Positions 51,714 to 61,082 of a stretch of 64,000 nt of DNA are shown here, piece by piece. The stretch is from Sporosarcina sp. NCCP-2222 (lineage in GTDB: Bacteria; Bacillota; Bacilli; Bacillales_A; Planococcaceae). Every line of letters begins with the position of its first letter. The stretch's first letter is position 1. The stretch is taken from assembly GCF_023168145.1 (NCBI RefSeq), contig NZ_BQYK01000004.1, forward strand, positions 145,639-209,638. Direction: 5' to 3'. The translations under genes were made by a program, and so were the position numbers. The notes beneath the pieces are model-generated. The model had not been told where the DNA came from, did not search any database, and was given only the letters and a program-made list of their open reading frames with translations.

Positions 51714-52625
51714 TCAAGTGCGCTGTTCCGTATCAAATCGCATACTATACGTCCTATCTCGATAGGAGCCCTTTTTTTCTAGTTCCATGGAGGTTAATAA
51801 TCGATGGGCCGTTTGTTGTCGTTCTACATGAAGGAAGTGGCGGCAGTCTTGATTGCGCATGGCGCCTCCGAATAGGAGAAACCACTCCCGAATGGCTTGT
51901 TTGTGGGCGTGCCTGCTTGTCTTTCCACATGAAAGACATCGCCAGCCTCCCGTATATTTTTTCATGCCGAGGCGATGGCAATTCGGGCAAATGACGCCTG
52001 TTTGAATATGTTGAGAAGGAATGGAAAATGTCGTGCAGATTGGAGGAGGAATGAACTGCCGATGACTTTTTTGGAGGTTTACTAGCAAATCGGCAAAAAC
52101 CGCTTTGTCCAACAAGGGAACTCCTGACGGAAGCTTGCGAATGAAGGCGGGAACAGCTTGAGGGAATAAAATAGGTACGGTCGTGTCAAATACCTCAATA
52201 TGCTGTCTTGGATAGGCGAGCACTATGACGCCATATACCGGAAGTGAAACACTTCTTCGGCTCAGCCAATCTGTAAACAACGCGCAGTTGTTTTCCAATT
52301 GGGTAAACGGACTTTTAAAGCGACTCACTTGTCCTGATTCTAATGTTCGAATAAGCTGAGGTGGATTTTCAGTGACGAGCAGCTCACCCGACATATTTTT
52401 CACTTCAAATACAATGGCGTACCAGGGGGTAATGAACAATGTGTCTAGCTGAAAGGGGGCGCTAGTGAAAAGAGAGAGATCGTGAAATACTTGATATTCC
52501 ATGGAAAATGGATATCGCTCGAAAATCTTATCGAGCTCCTGCTCACCTCCAAAACCCGCTTGGACGGCGGCTTGCTTTGTTTGCAATGCGGGAAAACTTT
52601 CGTGGTACTCCGGCAAACGTTTCAT
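51714..52625 (-). CDS. NERD-domain protein with C-terminal zinc ribbon
   Basis: A 303-residue protein with a NERD (nuclease-related) domain (about 25-150: GFGGEQELDKIFERYP, QLDTLFITPWYAIVFEVKN with the Asp and Glu-x-Lys of the restriction-endonuclease-like core) and a zinc ribbon near 213-235 (CPNCHRLG...CLSCGK). Function unknown; related proteins are linked to DNA processing. ATG 52625 has no ribosome site; the in-frame ATT at 52676 follows AAAGGAG by 12 nt and restores the RKP...LL helix usual for these proteins, so the true start may be upstream. Confidence 0.82.
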   Translation of the reverse strand: MKRLPEYHESFPALQTKQAAVQAGFGGEQELDKIFERYPFSMEYQVFHDLSLFTSAPFQLDTLFITPWYAIVFEVKNMSGELLVTENPPQLIRTLESGQVSRFKSPFTQLENNCALFTDWLSRRSVSLPVYGVIVLAYPRQHIEVFDTTVPILFPQAVPAFIRKLPSGVPLLDKAVFADLLVNLQKSHRQFIPPPICTTFSIPSQHIQTGVICPNCHRLGMKKYTGGWRCLSCGKTSRHAHKQAIREWFLLFGGAMRNQDCRHFLHVERQQTAHRLLTSMELEKKGSYRDRTYSMRFDTEQRT

Positions 52626-52715
52626 CGCCGCCTGCAGGCCTTCCCACAGCAGCGGCTTCCTTCTTTGTTTACTAATGAATGTTCTTCACTCCTTTCCGTT
52701 ATCTAGAATTCTACT

Positions 52716-53237
52716 TTATTTACAAGATTCATTCAAATGCAATAAATTTCTCAACTCCCCATCCAACCAAGGATTCCCCTTCACTGTAATCACTTTCCGC
52801 CGATGCGGCTTCAAATATTCCTGCAGCACCGGCCGTTTCCGCTCAAAATCCTCTGTCCACTTATACATATTGATCAGCATCTGAAAATCCGGCTTATACG
52901 CGCAGGCCTCAAGCCCCAAAACCTGTTTCACATGCCTGCGGAAAATACGATATCTTCTTTTATTCAAAGGCGGATCCAGCCAAATAATCGCATCCGCCAT
53001 ATCAAACAGCGCGTGATAAGAAGGCCGGTAGACCCCTTCCATCACCCATCCTCCTGCCCGGTCAATTTCTTGAATTACTTGCATCTGCTCGTCCGGTGCA
53101 CGTTTCACCCGCTGCCCCTCCTTCTCATGATACACAACCGCATCCAATTCAACGAAAGGGAGCCCTAATTGCTCGGATAGTTTTTTGGCATATGTTGTTT
53201 TCCCGCTCGCCACGATCCCCATAATGAACAGCTTCAA
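52716..53237 (-). CDS. P-loop kinase-like protein (FlaR/adenylate-kinase-like)
   Basis: A 173-residue protein with P-loop GIVASGKTT at 7-15 and a later RRYRIFRRH region, as in proteins annotated as DNA topology modulation protein FlaR or AAA-like kinases. The substrate is unknown. It follows the HAD gene by 12 bases, so it may be co-transcribed with it. Cytoplasmic; no other domain seen. Confidence 0.78.
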   Translation of the reverse strand: MKLFIMGIVASGKTTYAKKLSEQLGLPFVELDAVVYHEKEGQRVKRAPDEQMQVIQEIDRAGGWVMEGVYRPSYHALFDMADAIIWLDPPLNKRRYRIFRRHVKQVLGLEACAYKPDFQMLINMYKWTEDFERKRPVLQEYLKPHRRKVITVKGNPWLDGELRNLLHLNESCK

Positions 53238-53249
53238 ATTTATCCACCC

Positions 53250-53762
53250 CTATATGTATCCCAGCACATCCGCCACTTCATTCACTTGCTTGATGTCTGT
53301 CACGTCCTCCGGTATTGAGACCTTGATGCCAAATCCTCTCATGTTCATTCTCCTTGCCAGCTCCATGTCGACTCCCGAATCTCCTATTACAAAGGAACTC
53401 TTCAAATCTATCGAAGGATAGTCATCGAGCGCTTGCAGTATCATGCCGGTTTCCGGTTTACAGCAATTACAGCCTTCATTTCTGCGATGCGGGCAATAAA
53501 AAACAGCCAAAATATCAACACCCTGTTTCTCCAACTCCAACAGTAACATGGCTTGAACTGTTTCATATTGCTTTACTGTAATGAACCCTTCATTGATTAA
53601 ATATTGATTTGTAATAATAATGATGTCATAACCTTTCTGACGTACTTGACGCAATGTATCAATCGCATCCGGAAGAAATACAGGCTCCGAAACACCGGTC
53701 CATTCCTCATCCAAATAATCTTTAATGATCGTTCCATCCCGATCAAAAAAAGCAACTTTCAT
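53250..53762 (-). CDS. HAD-IIIA phosphatase (GmhB-like)
   Basis: A 170-residue HAD hydrolase with Asp7-x-Asp9 (FFDRDGT), the threonine/asparagine motif IITNQ and the zinc loop CPHRRNEGCNCCKPE seen in D,D-heptose-bisphosphate-phosphatase relatives; the final motif is GDSGVDMELA. The natural substrate is unknown. A second, unlinked family member lies at 63051-63605. Confidence 0.87.
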   Translation of the reverse strand: MKVAFFDRDGTIIKDYLDEEWTGVSEPVFLPDAIDTLRQVRQKGYDIIIITNQYLINEGFITVKQYETVQAMLLLELEKQGVDILAVFYCPHRRNEGCNCCKPETGMILQALDDYPSIDLKSSFVIGDSGVDMELARRMNMRGFGIKVSIPEDVTDIKQVNEVADVLGYI

Positions 53763-53939
53763 CCCCCTCCCCCCTTTTGACAGCGCTATTTGAAGCTATT
53801 CGCTGTCCCTTGTAATAATAATAGTAACCTCATTCAGATCATAAACTCCCAGACACCCGTTCAAACTACATCAAAATTATTTCCAACCCATATAGAAAAT
53901 TGTTATTTTCACAAATCACTTGTATAGAATAATCTCATC

Positions 53940-55232
53940 TCAACATTCTGTATGACTTGCTCTTTTAAAAAAATCAATTGTCTTTTCCCATGAATCTTGA
54001 CTCGCTTGTGCGGTATCGAATTTGGTACCCCCTGTAAACTCGCTGGCCGATATAGAAATGTTAGGGATACCAATTTCATGTCCCGCCCTTTCGTATGTCA
54101 AATGTTCGTACTCATGCTTGAATTTATTTGTTCCCAACCTTTTCATTGCAATTTCATTCAAACCGACTGAATCAAAACAGGCATCTTCCATTCCTGAAAT
54201 TAAAAGGATTGGGCCATTAATATTTTCAACAGGAATAGTCGCCTGTTTTGTTATTTCAGGATCTGCTGTCAAATAATCATACCAAGTACGAAGTGGATTT
54301 TTCCCTGCTTCGCGCAAAGCGGAACACGTTTTGGCGATTTCAACCGAATTATCTCTTCTTGCATAAGATATTGGTTTTCCTTCAAACGTCCAAGCAGGTG
54401 GTAATTCCGCCTCATCCGTCCATGGTACAATACCGCAAAGGGCTACAGGGGAACCATTTAACGCAACAACTGCCTTAATCTCCTTAAAATGCACAGCAGC
54501 CAGCAAGGCAAGTTCGGCTCCTTTCGATGTCCCATGCATCCCGATAAAATCGGTTGCAATTTCTTTCTTTTGCTTTAGCCATTGAATCGCATTTCCTACT
54601 AACTCCAGTGGAATATTGACCAACTCGCTTGAAAGCGGGTCCATTCCCCAATAGCCCAATGACAGTACATTAAAGCCACGTGAAGCCAATAGGGAGCAGG
54701 AAATTCGTAAATCCCTCCTTCCGATCCACCTACCACCAACCAACAAGGTCGGCTTAGGTATAGAGTTTGAAGAATGAAACAACGTTCCCACTATCCCTTG
54801 CTCGTTCACTGCTGTTCTAGTAACAGCTGCATCCATCCATCTACGTTCAATAATATGTGTATCAATCGTCTGTGTTTCTTCTTCAATAGATATGAACACT
54901 ATGTGCGGTTGAAGCTTGTCCAAGATTTCCATGTTATTTTCTTTTGTGCTTACTATTTGCATTGACCAAAATAATCCCATTCCATCAATACCTTTATATG
55001 TACCTTCGATTGACGCAGTTTTGTGTAGGTCAATTACACCTGATGAGTTTGCCTTGTAAATACCGTAGGACTCCATTTCATAAATTTTTGTGCCCCAATA
55101 AGATGTACGTTTGCATCTGACTGTAATTTTTTGATTCTCAATAAGTCCTTTCACTCTTATAGAAATGGATTGATCCATCAACACTGACTTAACATCAATG
55201 TGCAAGCGTGGCTTATTAAAAACTTCATTCAC
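53940..55232 (-). CDS. BAAT-family acyl-CoA thioesterase/acyltransferase
   Basis: A 430-residue protein with an N-terminal immunoglobulin-like domain (about 1-130, acyl-CoA thioester hydrolase/BAAT N-terminal type) and an alpha/beta-hydrolase domain. GMHGTSKGAELAL near 232-244 is the nucleophile elbow (Ser in this family, where Cys is used in vertebrates); AGHEIG near 385 is the catalytic His region. The substrate is unknown. It lies 12 bases after the GrpB gene and may be its operon partner. Confidence 0.83.
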   Translation of the reverse strand: MNEVFNKPRLHIDVKSVLMDQSISIRVKGLIENQKITVRCKRTSYWGTKIYEMESYGIYKANSSGVIDLHKTASIEGTYKGIDGMGLFWSMQIVSTKENNMEILDKLQPHIVFISIEEETQTIDTHIIERRWMDAAVTRTAVNEQGIVGTLFHSSNSIPKPTLLVGGRWIGRRDLRISCSLLASRGFNVLSLGYWGMDPLSSELVNIPLELVGNAIQWLKQKKEIATDFIGMHGTSKGAELALLAAVHFKEIKAVVALNGSPVALCGIVPWTDEAELPPAWTFEGKPISYARRDNSVEIAKTCSALREAGKNPLRTWYDYLTADPEITKQATIPVENINGPILLISGMEDACFDSVGLNEIAMKRLGTNKFKHEYEHLTYERAGHEIGIPNISISASEFTGGTKFDTAQASQDSWEKTIDFFKRASHTEC

Positions 55233-55244
55233 TATTTACGCCCC

Positions 55245-55769
55245 CTATTTATTTTTCTTCTTTCGCACCCACTCCAAAGCCTCCCTCTCAATCTCCAAAG
55301 CCAGTTGTTCCTTTCCTCTGATATACGCCGCAACGTCCCTCGGATAGCGCTTTGCAAGTCCTTCTTTTAACTCGCCATACTTTTCGGCCATATCCGGATG
55401 CTCACGCAAGTAGTCCCGGAAAGCGAGGTGCCGCCCGATTTCCGGAGACCCCTCTTCATATACATGGATATGGTGCGTCCGTTCATCCCCGCCTTTTTGA
55501 AAATAGCGTCGCCCGACAATACCATTCTCCCCTTTTGCTTCATACCCAAGCTCTAACATAGTTTGATTAAAGAAATCAATTCTCGCAATCTCCTTCACAA
55601 CGGGCATGATATCGATAATTGGCTTTGCGGATAAGCCGACGACCGATGTGCTGCCGATATGATGAATGGCGAGCAATTCGGAACCAAACACACGTTGCAA
55701 TTCCTTAGCAGCTTCTCGAAACTTCAATGGCCACTCATCCGAATAGGTCAGTACCTCCACTTTTCTCAT
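55245..55769 (-). CDS. GrpB-family protein
   Basis: A 174-residue GrpB/UPF0157 protein, nucleotidyltransferase-like fold; HHIGSTSVVGLSAKPIIDI is the family signature with the Gly-Ser and Asp residues. Its biochemical role is not settled. The ATG overlaps the TGA of a 50-codon ORF by the ATGA arrangement, so translation may be coupled to that ORF and to gerC upstream. Confidence 0.87.
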   Translation of the reverse strand: MRKVEVLTYSDEWPLKFREAAKELQRVFGSELLAIHHIGSTSVVGLSAKPIIDIMPVVKEIARIDFFNQTMLELGYEAKGENGIVGRRYFQKGGDERTHHIHVYEEGSPEIGRHLAFRDYLREHPDMAEKYGELKEGLAKRYPRDVAAYIRGKEQLALEIEREALEWVRKKKNK

Positions 55770-55918
55770 CCAATCACCTCACCATGTGTAGTTCTCTCCA
55801 TAAAAAATAGCTCACCCCTTGAACCGGAACGAGCCTTTGTATCGTATGCCAATTTTTTATCTGTTCCGACTCTGATTTCTTCGAGAGGAACAATGGTAAA
55901 TCCTTTTTTACGGACCAT
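55766..55918 (-). CDS. 50-residue protein between gerC and grpB, unknown
   Basis: ATG 55918 overlaps the last bases of gerC and the stop (55768-55766) overlaps the GrpB start as ATGA. The peptide begins MVRKKGFTIVPLEEI and ends RTTHGEVIG; it is polar and basic, with no signal or membrane span. No clear ribosome site is present, so it would depend on coupling to gerC. I know no family. It could be a remnant of a larger gene, but two exact overlaps suggest a translated unit. Confidence 0.45.
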   Translation of the reverse strand: MVRKKGFTIVPLEEIRVGTDKKLAYDTKARSGSRGELFFMERTTHGEVIG

Positions 55919-57068
55919 AATTTTCGGTCAATGACTTTCTTCCCGATTTAACCCTTCTTACGTGAACATTTATGGAGTCGATTGATTCTTCGGATAGCTC
56001 TACCTTTCCTTCTTTCTGCAGACGTTTCCACGACTTCACGTCCTTCCGGTACAAATATTCGGATAACCGATAGACATCAGCATTTAATTTTAACCCCTCA
56101 TCATAGGTCTCTCTAATTTCCTTCTCTACTTGATCTTCGACTTCTTTGATTAGCTTCCCATAAGTCGTTTTCCCTTGCACCGATGCTACAACTATGTCGA
56201 AACTAACGTCAATTGCAAAAGTAACTTCGGAGCCCTGTACTTTGGGTTTAACTTTCGTTTTAACTCCATTTATAATTAAAGATTGCCGATTTTTTTCATT
56301 TTCCCCAGACTTCAGGGATACTTCAATTCTCTTTGATTTGTTAGACATCCATTGAAGTCCTCTTGCCTTATCGTGTGTGATAAAACCTTTAAATTCCTTG
56401 GGCGTCAGAATGCCGAAACCTGCCAAATCTGCAACCTGGCTTTTCTGTTCCACACTTTCCCAATTCTCTTTTATGGTTACATAGGGGATTGTCATGTCAT
56501 GACCAGGTTCATCTAAACCGATAATCATTGTACGCATTGTAGTAGGATGGATAAAAGAATTTTGTACATATGAACTACGAGGATCTCCTAATTTCGACAA
56601 GGTAATAGCGGTATTAATAATAGGAGTAGTCAGTAATACGTTTTTGACAGAATCGTTTGTTCCATATAACTGGACTTCATAACGTGTATCGCGATATCGA
56701 ATAAAACTATCCATTACTGAGTTTACCGCTCCTCCATCCAAGGCATTCTCCGAAAAGACAATATATGATAAATGACCCCAGTAGACACGCCGATCCACTG
56801 AATTATAAAGTTTAAAAATTGCCTCGTCCATTGTTTTTCCGGTTCCATGCCCAACTTCTGATTGTGCACGGGAATGAGCCGGTTGACTCAATTTTGCTGT
56901 GCTCGCAAAGTCGATAATTTGAACATATACATGGAATTCTCCATCCTTGTAATCAATTCCTAAACCATGAACATAAAGCAATCGTTCTGGCTCAGTTTGG
57001 TTCCAACAACCTGTAAGGAAAAGGCTTACTACTATTAAAATAAATAAACTTTTTCTCTTATGATTCAC
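55908..57068 (-). CDS. gerC: Spore germination lipoprotein, GerC family
   Basis: A 386-residue Ger(x)C lipoprotein of a nutrient germinant receptor. A basic start (NHKRKS) leads into a hydrophobic helix and lipobox LTGC with Cys21 (LFLTGCWNQ); the family's WNQTEPERLL follows. The protein is anchored on the outside of the inner spore membrane. GTG 57068 has AGAGG 6 nt upstream and overlaps the gerA stop. Third gene of gerB-gerA-gerC. Confidence 0.93.
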   Translation of the reverse strand: MNHKRKSLFILIVVSLFLTGCWNQTEPERLLYVHGLGIDYKDGEFHVYVQIIDFASTAKLSQPAHSRAQSEVGHGTGKTMDEAIFKLYNSVDRRVYWGHLSYIVFSENALDGGAVNSVMDSFIRYRDTRYEVQLYGTNDSVKNVLLTTPIINTAITLSKLGDPRSSYVQNSFIHPTTMRTMIIGLDEPGHDMTIPYVTIKENWESVEQKSQVADLAGFGILTPKEFKGFITHDKARGLQWMSNKSKRIEVSLKSGENEKNRQSLIINGVKTKVKPKVQGSEVTFAIDVSFDIVVASVQGKTTYGKLIKEVEDQVEKEIRETYDEGLKLNADVYRLSEYLYRKDVKSWKRLQKEGKVELSEESIDSINVHVRRVKSGRKSLTENYGP

Positions 57069-58524
57069 GATCTGCCTCTTTCGCCCTTGTCTCATCCGTG
57101 GGCTTCAACATTTTTGGCCGTTTGTTATACTGTGCTGGGGTAAGACGCAAAAACGTCTTGGAAATATTTGATAAACTTAGATCAGCAGTAAAATTTAGAT
57201 AGGGAACGTCATATATCCTGATTTTTGCTAAAGAAGTAAGCACAAAGAAAAACGCTATAAAAAAACCGAACAGTCCAAAAAACGCAGTAAAAGCTATAAA
57301 AAATAGTCGTATCACACTCACCGCAGTGACAAGAGATTGATTGACCAAAGTGAATGTGGCAATTGTCGAAGAAGCAATCACGACTATCATAGCTGGACTG
57401 GTAATTCCTGCATTAATGGCCGCATCTCCGATGATGAGACCTCCCACCACGCTAATGGTTCCTCCAATGACTGAAGGAAGTCGCAAGCCCGCTTCTCGAA
57501 ATAACTCAAACATAAAAATCATAAGCAGCATTTCAATTACAGCTGGAAATGGCAGGCCGATTCCCGATTCAACGACTGTTGCCAAGAGTTGCAGCGGCAA
57601 TTGATTCTGATGGTACGTAGTAAGTGCCAGCCAAAATGCCGGAAGCATCCCACCTATTAACAATCCTGCATAACGGAGCAACCGTTCAAAGGAACTAGTA
57701 ATGATAGGATATTCAGTATCTTCCCCCGTCTTCAGAGGAAGTCCGATATTCATCGGCGTGATAACGCCGTATGAAGAACCATCGACAAAAATGATAAATC
57801 GCCCTCTCGCAAGAGCTTCAACTGCACTATCCGGCCGACCTGTTAAATCATGTAAGGGTAATAAAAGAGGGCTCTTCTCCACCATTTCCATTAGAACATC
57901 GGCACTGAACACTATATCTGTATCCACTTCTCCCAACCGTTGTTGAAGTGTACTTAATGTTTTCTTATCTGCTATGTCGTCAAAGTAAAGAAGAGCGACC
58001 GTTGTCTTGCTTCGTTTGCCTAATGTAAACTTCTCTACACATAATGAATTTGTAGGAAGCCTCTTCCTAATAATCGCGATATTCGTAGCAACATCTTCGA
58101 TAAAATTATCACGGGGTCCCTTTACGGCCGATTCTAATTTGGTTTCTTCCGGTTTTCGATTCGGCTTATTGGCAATATTGCTTGAGAGAATTATATTGGA
58201 TTCGGAAAAACAAAGTATGACATTACCTGTATAAACTAACGAGATGATTTCACTTTTTTCTGTCACTTGTTGCAATCCCGGTACATGTAAATATTCCAGA
58301 ATATTTGTAGCAGATTGTCCCTTTTCCAATTCCATCGTTTCACAAAACTCTTGCACTCGTTTTACGACTACCCCATGAAGCATTTGTTGATCAACCATCG
58401 CTTCACAAATGATAAAATCAATTTTTTGGCCATTGAACATATACTCTTGAAATGAGATGTCAGCTGACTTTTCAAATAACTTTCTTAATGTCTCTATCGT
58501 GATCATGTCTTCATCTGGTTGCAT
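57058..58524 (-). CDS. gerA: Spore germination receptor subunit, GerA family
   Basis: A 488-residue A subunit with a soluble N-terminal part (about 1-280) and about five membrane helices (about 285-450), with FIIFVDGSSYGVITPM before the first helix. It forms the channel and receptor core with GerB and GerC that triggers germination. It overlaps gerC by 11 bases and follows gerB. The germinant is unknown. Confidence 0.94.
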   Translation of the reverse strand: MQPDEDMITIETLRKLFEKSADISFQEYMFNGQKIDFIICEAMVDQQMLHGVVVKRVQEFCETMELEKGQSATNILEYLHVPGLQQVTEKSEIISLVYTGNVILCFSESNIILSSNIANKPNRKPEETKLESAVKGPRDNFIEDVATNIAIIRKRLPTNSLCVEKFTLGKRSKTTVALLYFDDIADKKTLSTLQQRLGEVDTDIVFSADVLMEMVEKSPLLLPLHDLTGRPDSAVEALARGRFIIFVDGSSYGVITPMNIGLPLKTGEDTEYPIITSSFERLLRYAGLLIGGMLPAFWLALTTYHQNQLPLQLLATVVESGIGLPFPAVIEMLLMIFMFELFREAGLRLPSVIGGTISVVGGLIIGDAAINAGITSPAMIVVIASSTIATFTLVNQSLVTAVSVIRLFFIAFTAFFGLFGFFIAFFFVLTSLAKIRIYDVPYLNFTADLSLSNISKTFLRLTPAQYNKRPKMLKPTDETRAKEADRES

Positions 58525-58541
58525 TCTTTACTCCCCCCTCT

Positions 58542-59642
58542 TCAGTTAGACTCACTTTCATTCTTCTTTGATTTGCGGGAGAACATAGTTAGGACGAAAA
58601 AAAATAGTGACATCAGCAAGAAGACTGCAAAGCTCCCCTTTAACAGGAATTCGCCTTTTAGGATGAGAAATTTATGATCACTTAAAGACAGTAGAGGGAT
58701 ACAAATAAAAAAGAAAGCAGGAGCAATCACCCTCCATACTTGTTTCTTCTTTTTCTCCCACCCAAGTAAATCAATTACGATATACAAAAGGAAACCGACC
58801 CTAATAAAAGTCCCCGTCAACCATTGATAAATGGAGAGGAAGTCAACATGTTCGATAAACCGCCCGATGCTGACAAGACCCCATTCTTCATACGCTGGAT
58901 ACCTCTGCTTCGCAGCCTCAGTCGGCCCAAATTCTGTGATAGCGCCTATCAACGGGCCTAATGTTAAAAACAACAAAATCATGAGTATGATGAAAAAATG
59001 TTTAAAACGAAGTGGTTTTTTACTCCGGTGCTGGATCAACAGCAACAAGGTGATTTCAATGAACCCAGAGCCTGGATAAATCGCCCCTTCCGCAATCGGT
59101 CGTAACCCATGTTCAAAAAAAGGCTGTAATAAATCATAATTTTTTACTTTAATATTGGTAAATGAAACAAAAAAACCTAATACGACCACAACAGCCAAAA
59201 CAAGAACATTAGCCATTAGAATAATGGGTAGACTCGTCGTAGCAAAATAAACACACAGCGTAACATAAATGAGTAACATGAAAATAAACGGAGTCTCAGG
59301 CAAAAAGGTCGCGTTCACCCATTGTAAAGTCTCATCTAAAGTGAAAGAAGCTAAAATAAGAAGGAACAACGCAATTGCATATCTAACAAAGCGAGAACCA
59401 GCTTTCCCGATTTTTTCTTGCAGCCAATCTTTTAACGGAACGCCATTCATTTTTTTTACTACATATGCAAGAAGAAGCAACCAAAGCGATGTTGCACCTG
59501 CTGCCATCAAAACGGATGCCCAACCGTCCCTTCCTACCTTAGTTATCAAAGGCGGCAGTATGGTGACATGATTTTTCAAACCAACAACAGTCATCGCTAA
59601 AAAGATGATATGCAAAATACCGATCGTGCCCGTGTTTTTCAT
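58542..59642 (-). CDS. gerB: Spore germination permease subunit, GerB family
   Basis: A 366-residue member of the APC-superfamily-like GerB family with ten membrane helices; in known receptors this subunit binds the amino-acid germinant. ATG 59642 (MKNTGTIGILHII) has GAGG 7 nt upstream; an in-frame start at 59687 lacks a site. First gene of the germination operon, order B-A-C, expected to be expressed in the forespore (sigma G), though I could not verify a promoter. Confidence 0.93.
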   Translation of the reverse strand: MKNTGTIGILHIIFLAMTVVGLKNHVTILPPLITKVGRDGWASVLMAAGATSLWLLLLAYVVKKMNGVPLKDWLQEKIGKAGSRFVRYAIALFLLILASFTLDETLQWVNATFLPETPFIFMLLIYVTLCVYFATTSLPIILMANVLVLAVVVVLGFFVSFTNIKVKNYDLLQPFFEHGLRPIAEGAIYPGSGFIEITLLLLIQHRSKKPLRFKHFFIILMILLFLTLGPLIGAITEFGPTEAAKQRYPAYEEWGLVSIGRFIEHVDFLSIYQWLTGTFIRVGFLLYIVIDLLGWEKKKKQVWRVIAPAFFFICIPLLSLSDHKFLILKGEFLLKGSFAVFLLMSLFFFVLTMFSRKSKKNESESN

Positions 59643-59767
59643 GTAACAACCTCTATCGTTTGTTTGTCCTCTTATTCTTGACACCATACAATGTAAATAT
59701 AACCAGCCAAGAAAGACAGTTATGTCTGTTCAATTTGTATCCGCATAAGAATATGAATGTTTGAATG

Positions 59768-59799
59768 AAAAAAAGATGACCTCAGTATTCGAGATCATC
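59768..59799 (-). terminator. Terminator of the GNAT-APH-GNAT operon
   Basis: GATGATCTC / GAGGTCATC 9-bp stem (one G-U) followed by seven U on the minus strand, 17 bases after the acetyltransferase stop. Confidence 0.8.
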
Positions 59800-59815
59800 C
59801 ATTACTAAAGTTTAT

Positions 59816-60208
59816 TTATTTGTCTTTTCTCCATAGTCCTCCGCTACAAGTAGTAAATCCGCATTTCTCATAAAACCGTGCATGCTTATCACTATACGTT
59901 GTGGTTACGATTTCGATGCCTCTTCTGTCTGCCTCATCTATCAGCGTCCTGACAAGCTTCACGCCAATCCCTAATTTCCGAAAATTAGGATGGACGATAA
60001 TATCCTCCATATACCCATGTTGCAACTTCATGCCTGCAATATACCCAAAACCAACGAGCATACCTTTCTCATTTCGGGTACCAACCCAAAAGTTGCATCG
60101 TTCAAACAGAAGCGGATAATCAGTCTCCCGCTTTTCCCAACCGACGGACTCTCTCAATAAAGGAACTTCTTCAGCAGATATCTTTAGATTAATTACTGCC
60201 TCATACAT
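59816..60208 (-). CDS. GNAT-family N-acetyltransferase (small)
   Basis: A 130-residue acetyltransferase with the acetyl-CoA-binding segment IIVHPNFRKLGIGVKLV (motif A, R/QxxGxG/A) and a final EIVTTTYSDKHARFYEKCGF. The acceptor is unknown. Its start overlaps the end of the phosphotransferase gene, making it last in a three-gene unit of two GNATs and one kinase. Confidence 0.88.
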   Translation of the reverse strand: MYEAVINLKISAEEVPLLRESVGWEKRETDYPLLFERCNFWVGTRNEKGMLVGFGYIAGMKLQHGYMEDIIVHPNFRKLGIGVKLVRTLIDEADRRGIEIVTTTYSDKHARFYEKCGFTTCSGGLWRKDK

Positions 60209-61082
60209 TCAAATCGCCCTGTGAAACTGTTGTCTTCTGACATGCATCCAACAGCCCTCTCCAATAAGCCCAAGCCTCCAAATAGGCATCCAAATCATGA
60301 GGATGCGCTTGCTTACAAATGCCGATCCGGGTGTATAACTGGAACACAACTTCCTTGATCAGCCGGGATGTTTCCATCTGAACTGATTCCAACAGTTCAA
60401 AAGAGGAAAGAAGCGCTTCTACTGTCAGGTCATCCGGAGAGGAACAAAATGCATACGTAAAATCATAGAGGATAGGGCCAACCATAGGAGAAGGGTCAAT
60501 GACACCTGCCAGGCACTCATTCTGGAACACGAAATTATGGACACCCGTATCCCCATGTAAGTAATATTTTAATTCGTTCGCATCATACATCGCCAGTTCC
60601 TCGACAAATGATTCCATTCTGGAATAATCTTCGTTGGATAATAAATCCCCTACATTTTCATATGCATATTCTAAGCTCTTTCGATTAAAATCTGACCAAG
60701 CCGACCGAGGCTCGCCTCCAACCCGGCCCCATGGCGCTTGTGGGTCAGATGGTTTGTACTGGTTTAACACCCTTGTCACTAGAATTTTCATCCATTCCGA
60801 TTTCTGTCCCCGATTCGTATGTGTCGTGCCATCCGTGTATTCATACAGTATCCATCCCTCTTCCATGTCAACAGCATATACTCTCGGGAATAAATATATT
60901 GTTCCATAGGTGTTATAAAAATGATCGACAATCCCGATTCCGATTGGTTGATCGTACTTTAAAATGAATTTTTCTTCCCCAACAATGAGATACACACGTC
61001 CACTTGTTGTCCCTCCTTTCAATTCTATAAGCTCATAGTTTCCATTCGGGATAATGCCCTTGTTTTGTAGCGTATCAATCAT
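60201..61082 (-). CDS. Aminoglycoside-phosphotransferase-family kinase
   Basis: A 293-residue APH-fold kinase. YYLHGDTGVHNFVF near 178-191 holds the catalytic Asp and Asn (HGDxxxxN), and AGVIDPSP the metal-binding Asp. The N-terminal lobe (GGTTSGRVYLIVGEEKFILKYD) binds ATP. The substrate is unknown, and resistance is not implied. ATG 61082 overlaps the stop of the upstream GNAT; a TTG at 61085 is next to it. Confidence 0.87.
   Translation of the reverse strand: MIDTLQNKGIIPNGNYELIELKGGTTSGRVYLIVGEEKFILKYDQPIGIGIVDHFYNTYGTIYLFPRVYAVDMEEGWILYEYTDGTTHTNRGQKSEWMKILVTRVLNQYKPSDPQAPWGRVGGEPRSAWSDFNRKSLEYAYENVGDLLSNEDYSRMESFVEELAMYDANELKYYLHGDTGVHNFVFQNECLAGVIDPSPMVGPILYDFTYAFCSSPDDLTVEALLSSFELLESVQMETSRLIKEVVFQLYTRIGICKQAHPHDLDAYLEAWAYWRGLLDACQKTTVSQGDLNV

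Noticed and set aside
51315..51994. Coding frames through the TTACCACCG array (GGK or FTTD heptads)
   Set aside because: Spacing of 20 and 19 bp at two places shifts the frame, and starts lack ribosome sites.
53763..53939. Terminator at GACAGCG/CGCTGTC
   Set aside because: A perfect 7-bp inverted repeat is present, but no T-run follows on either strand.
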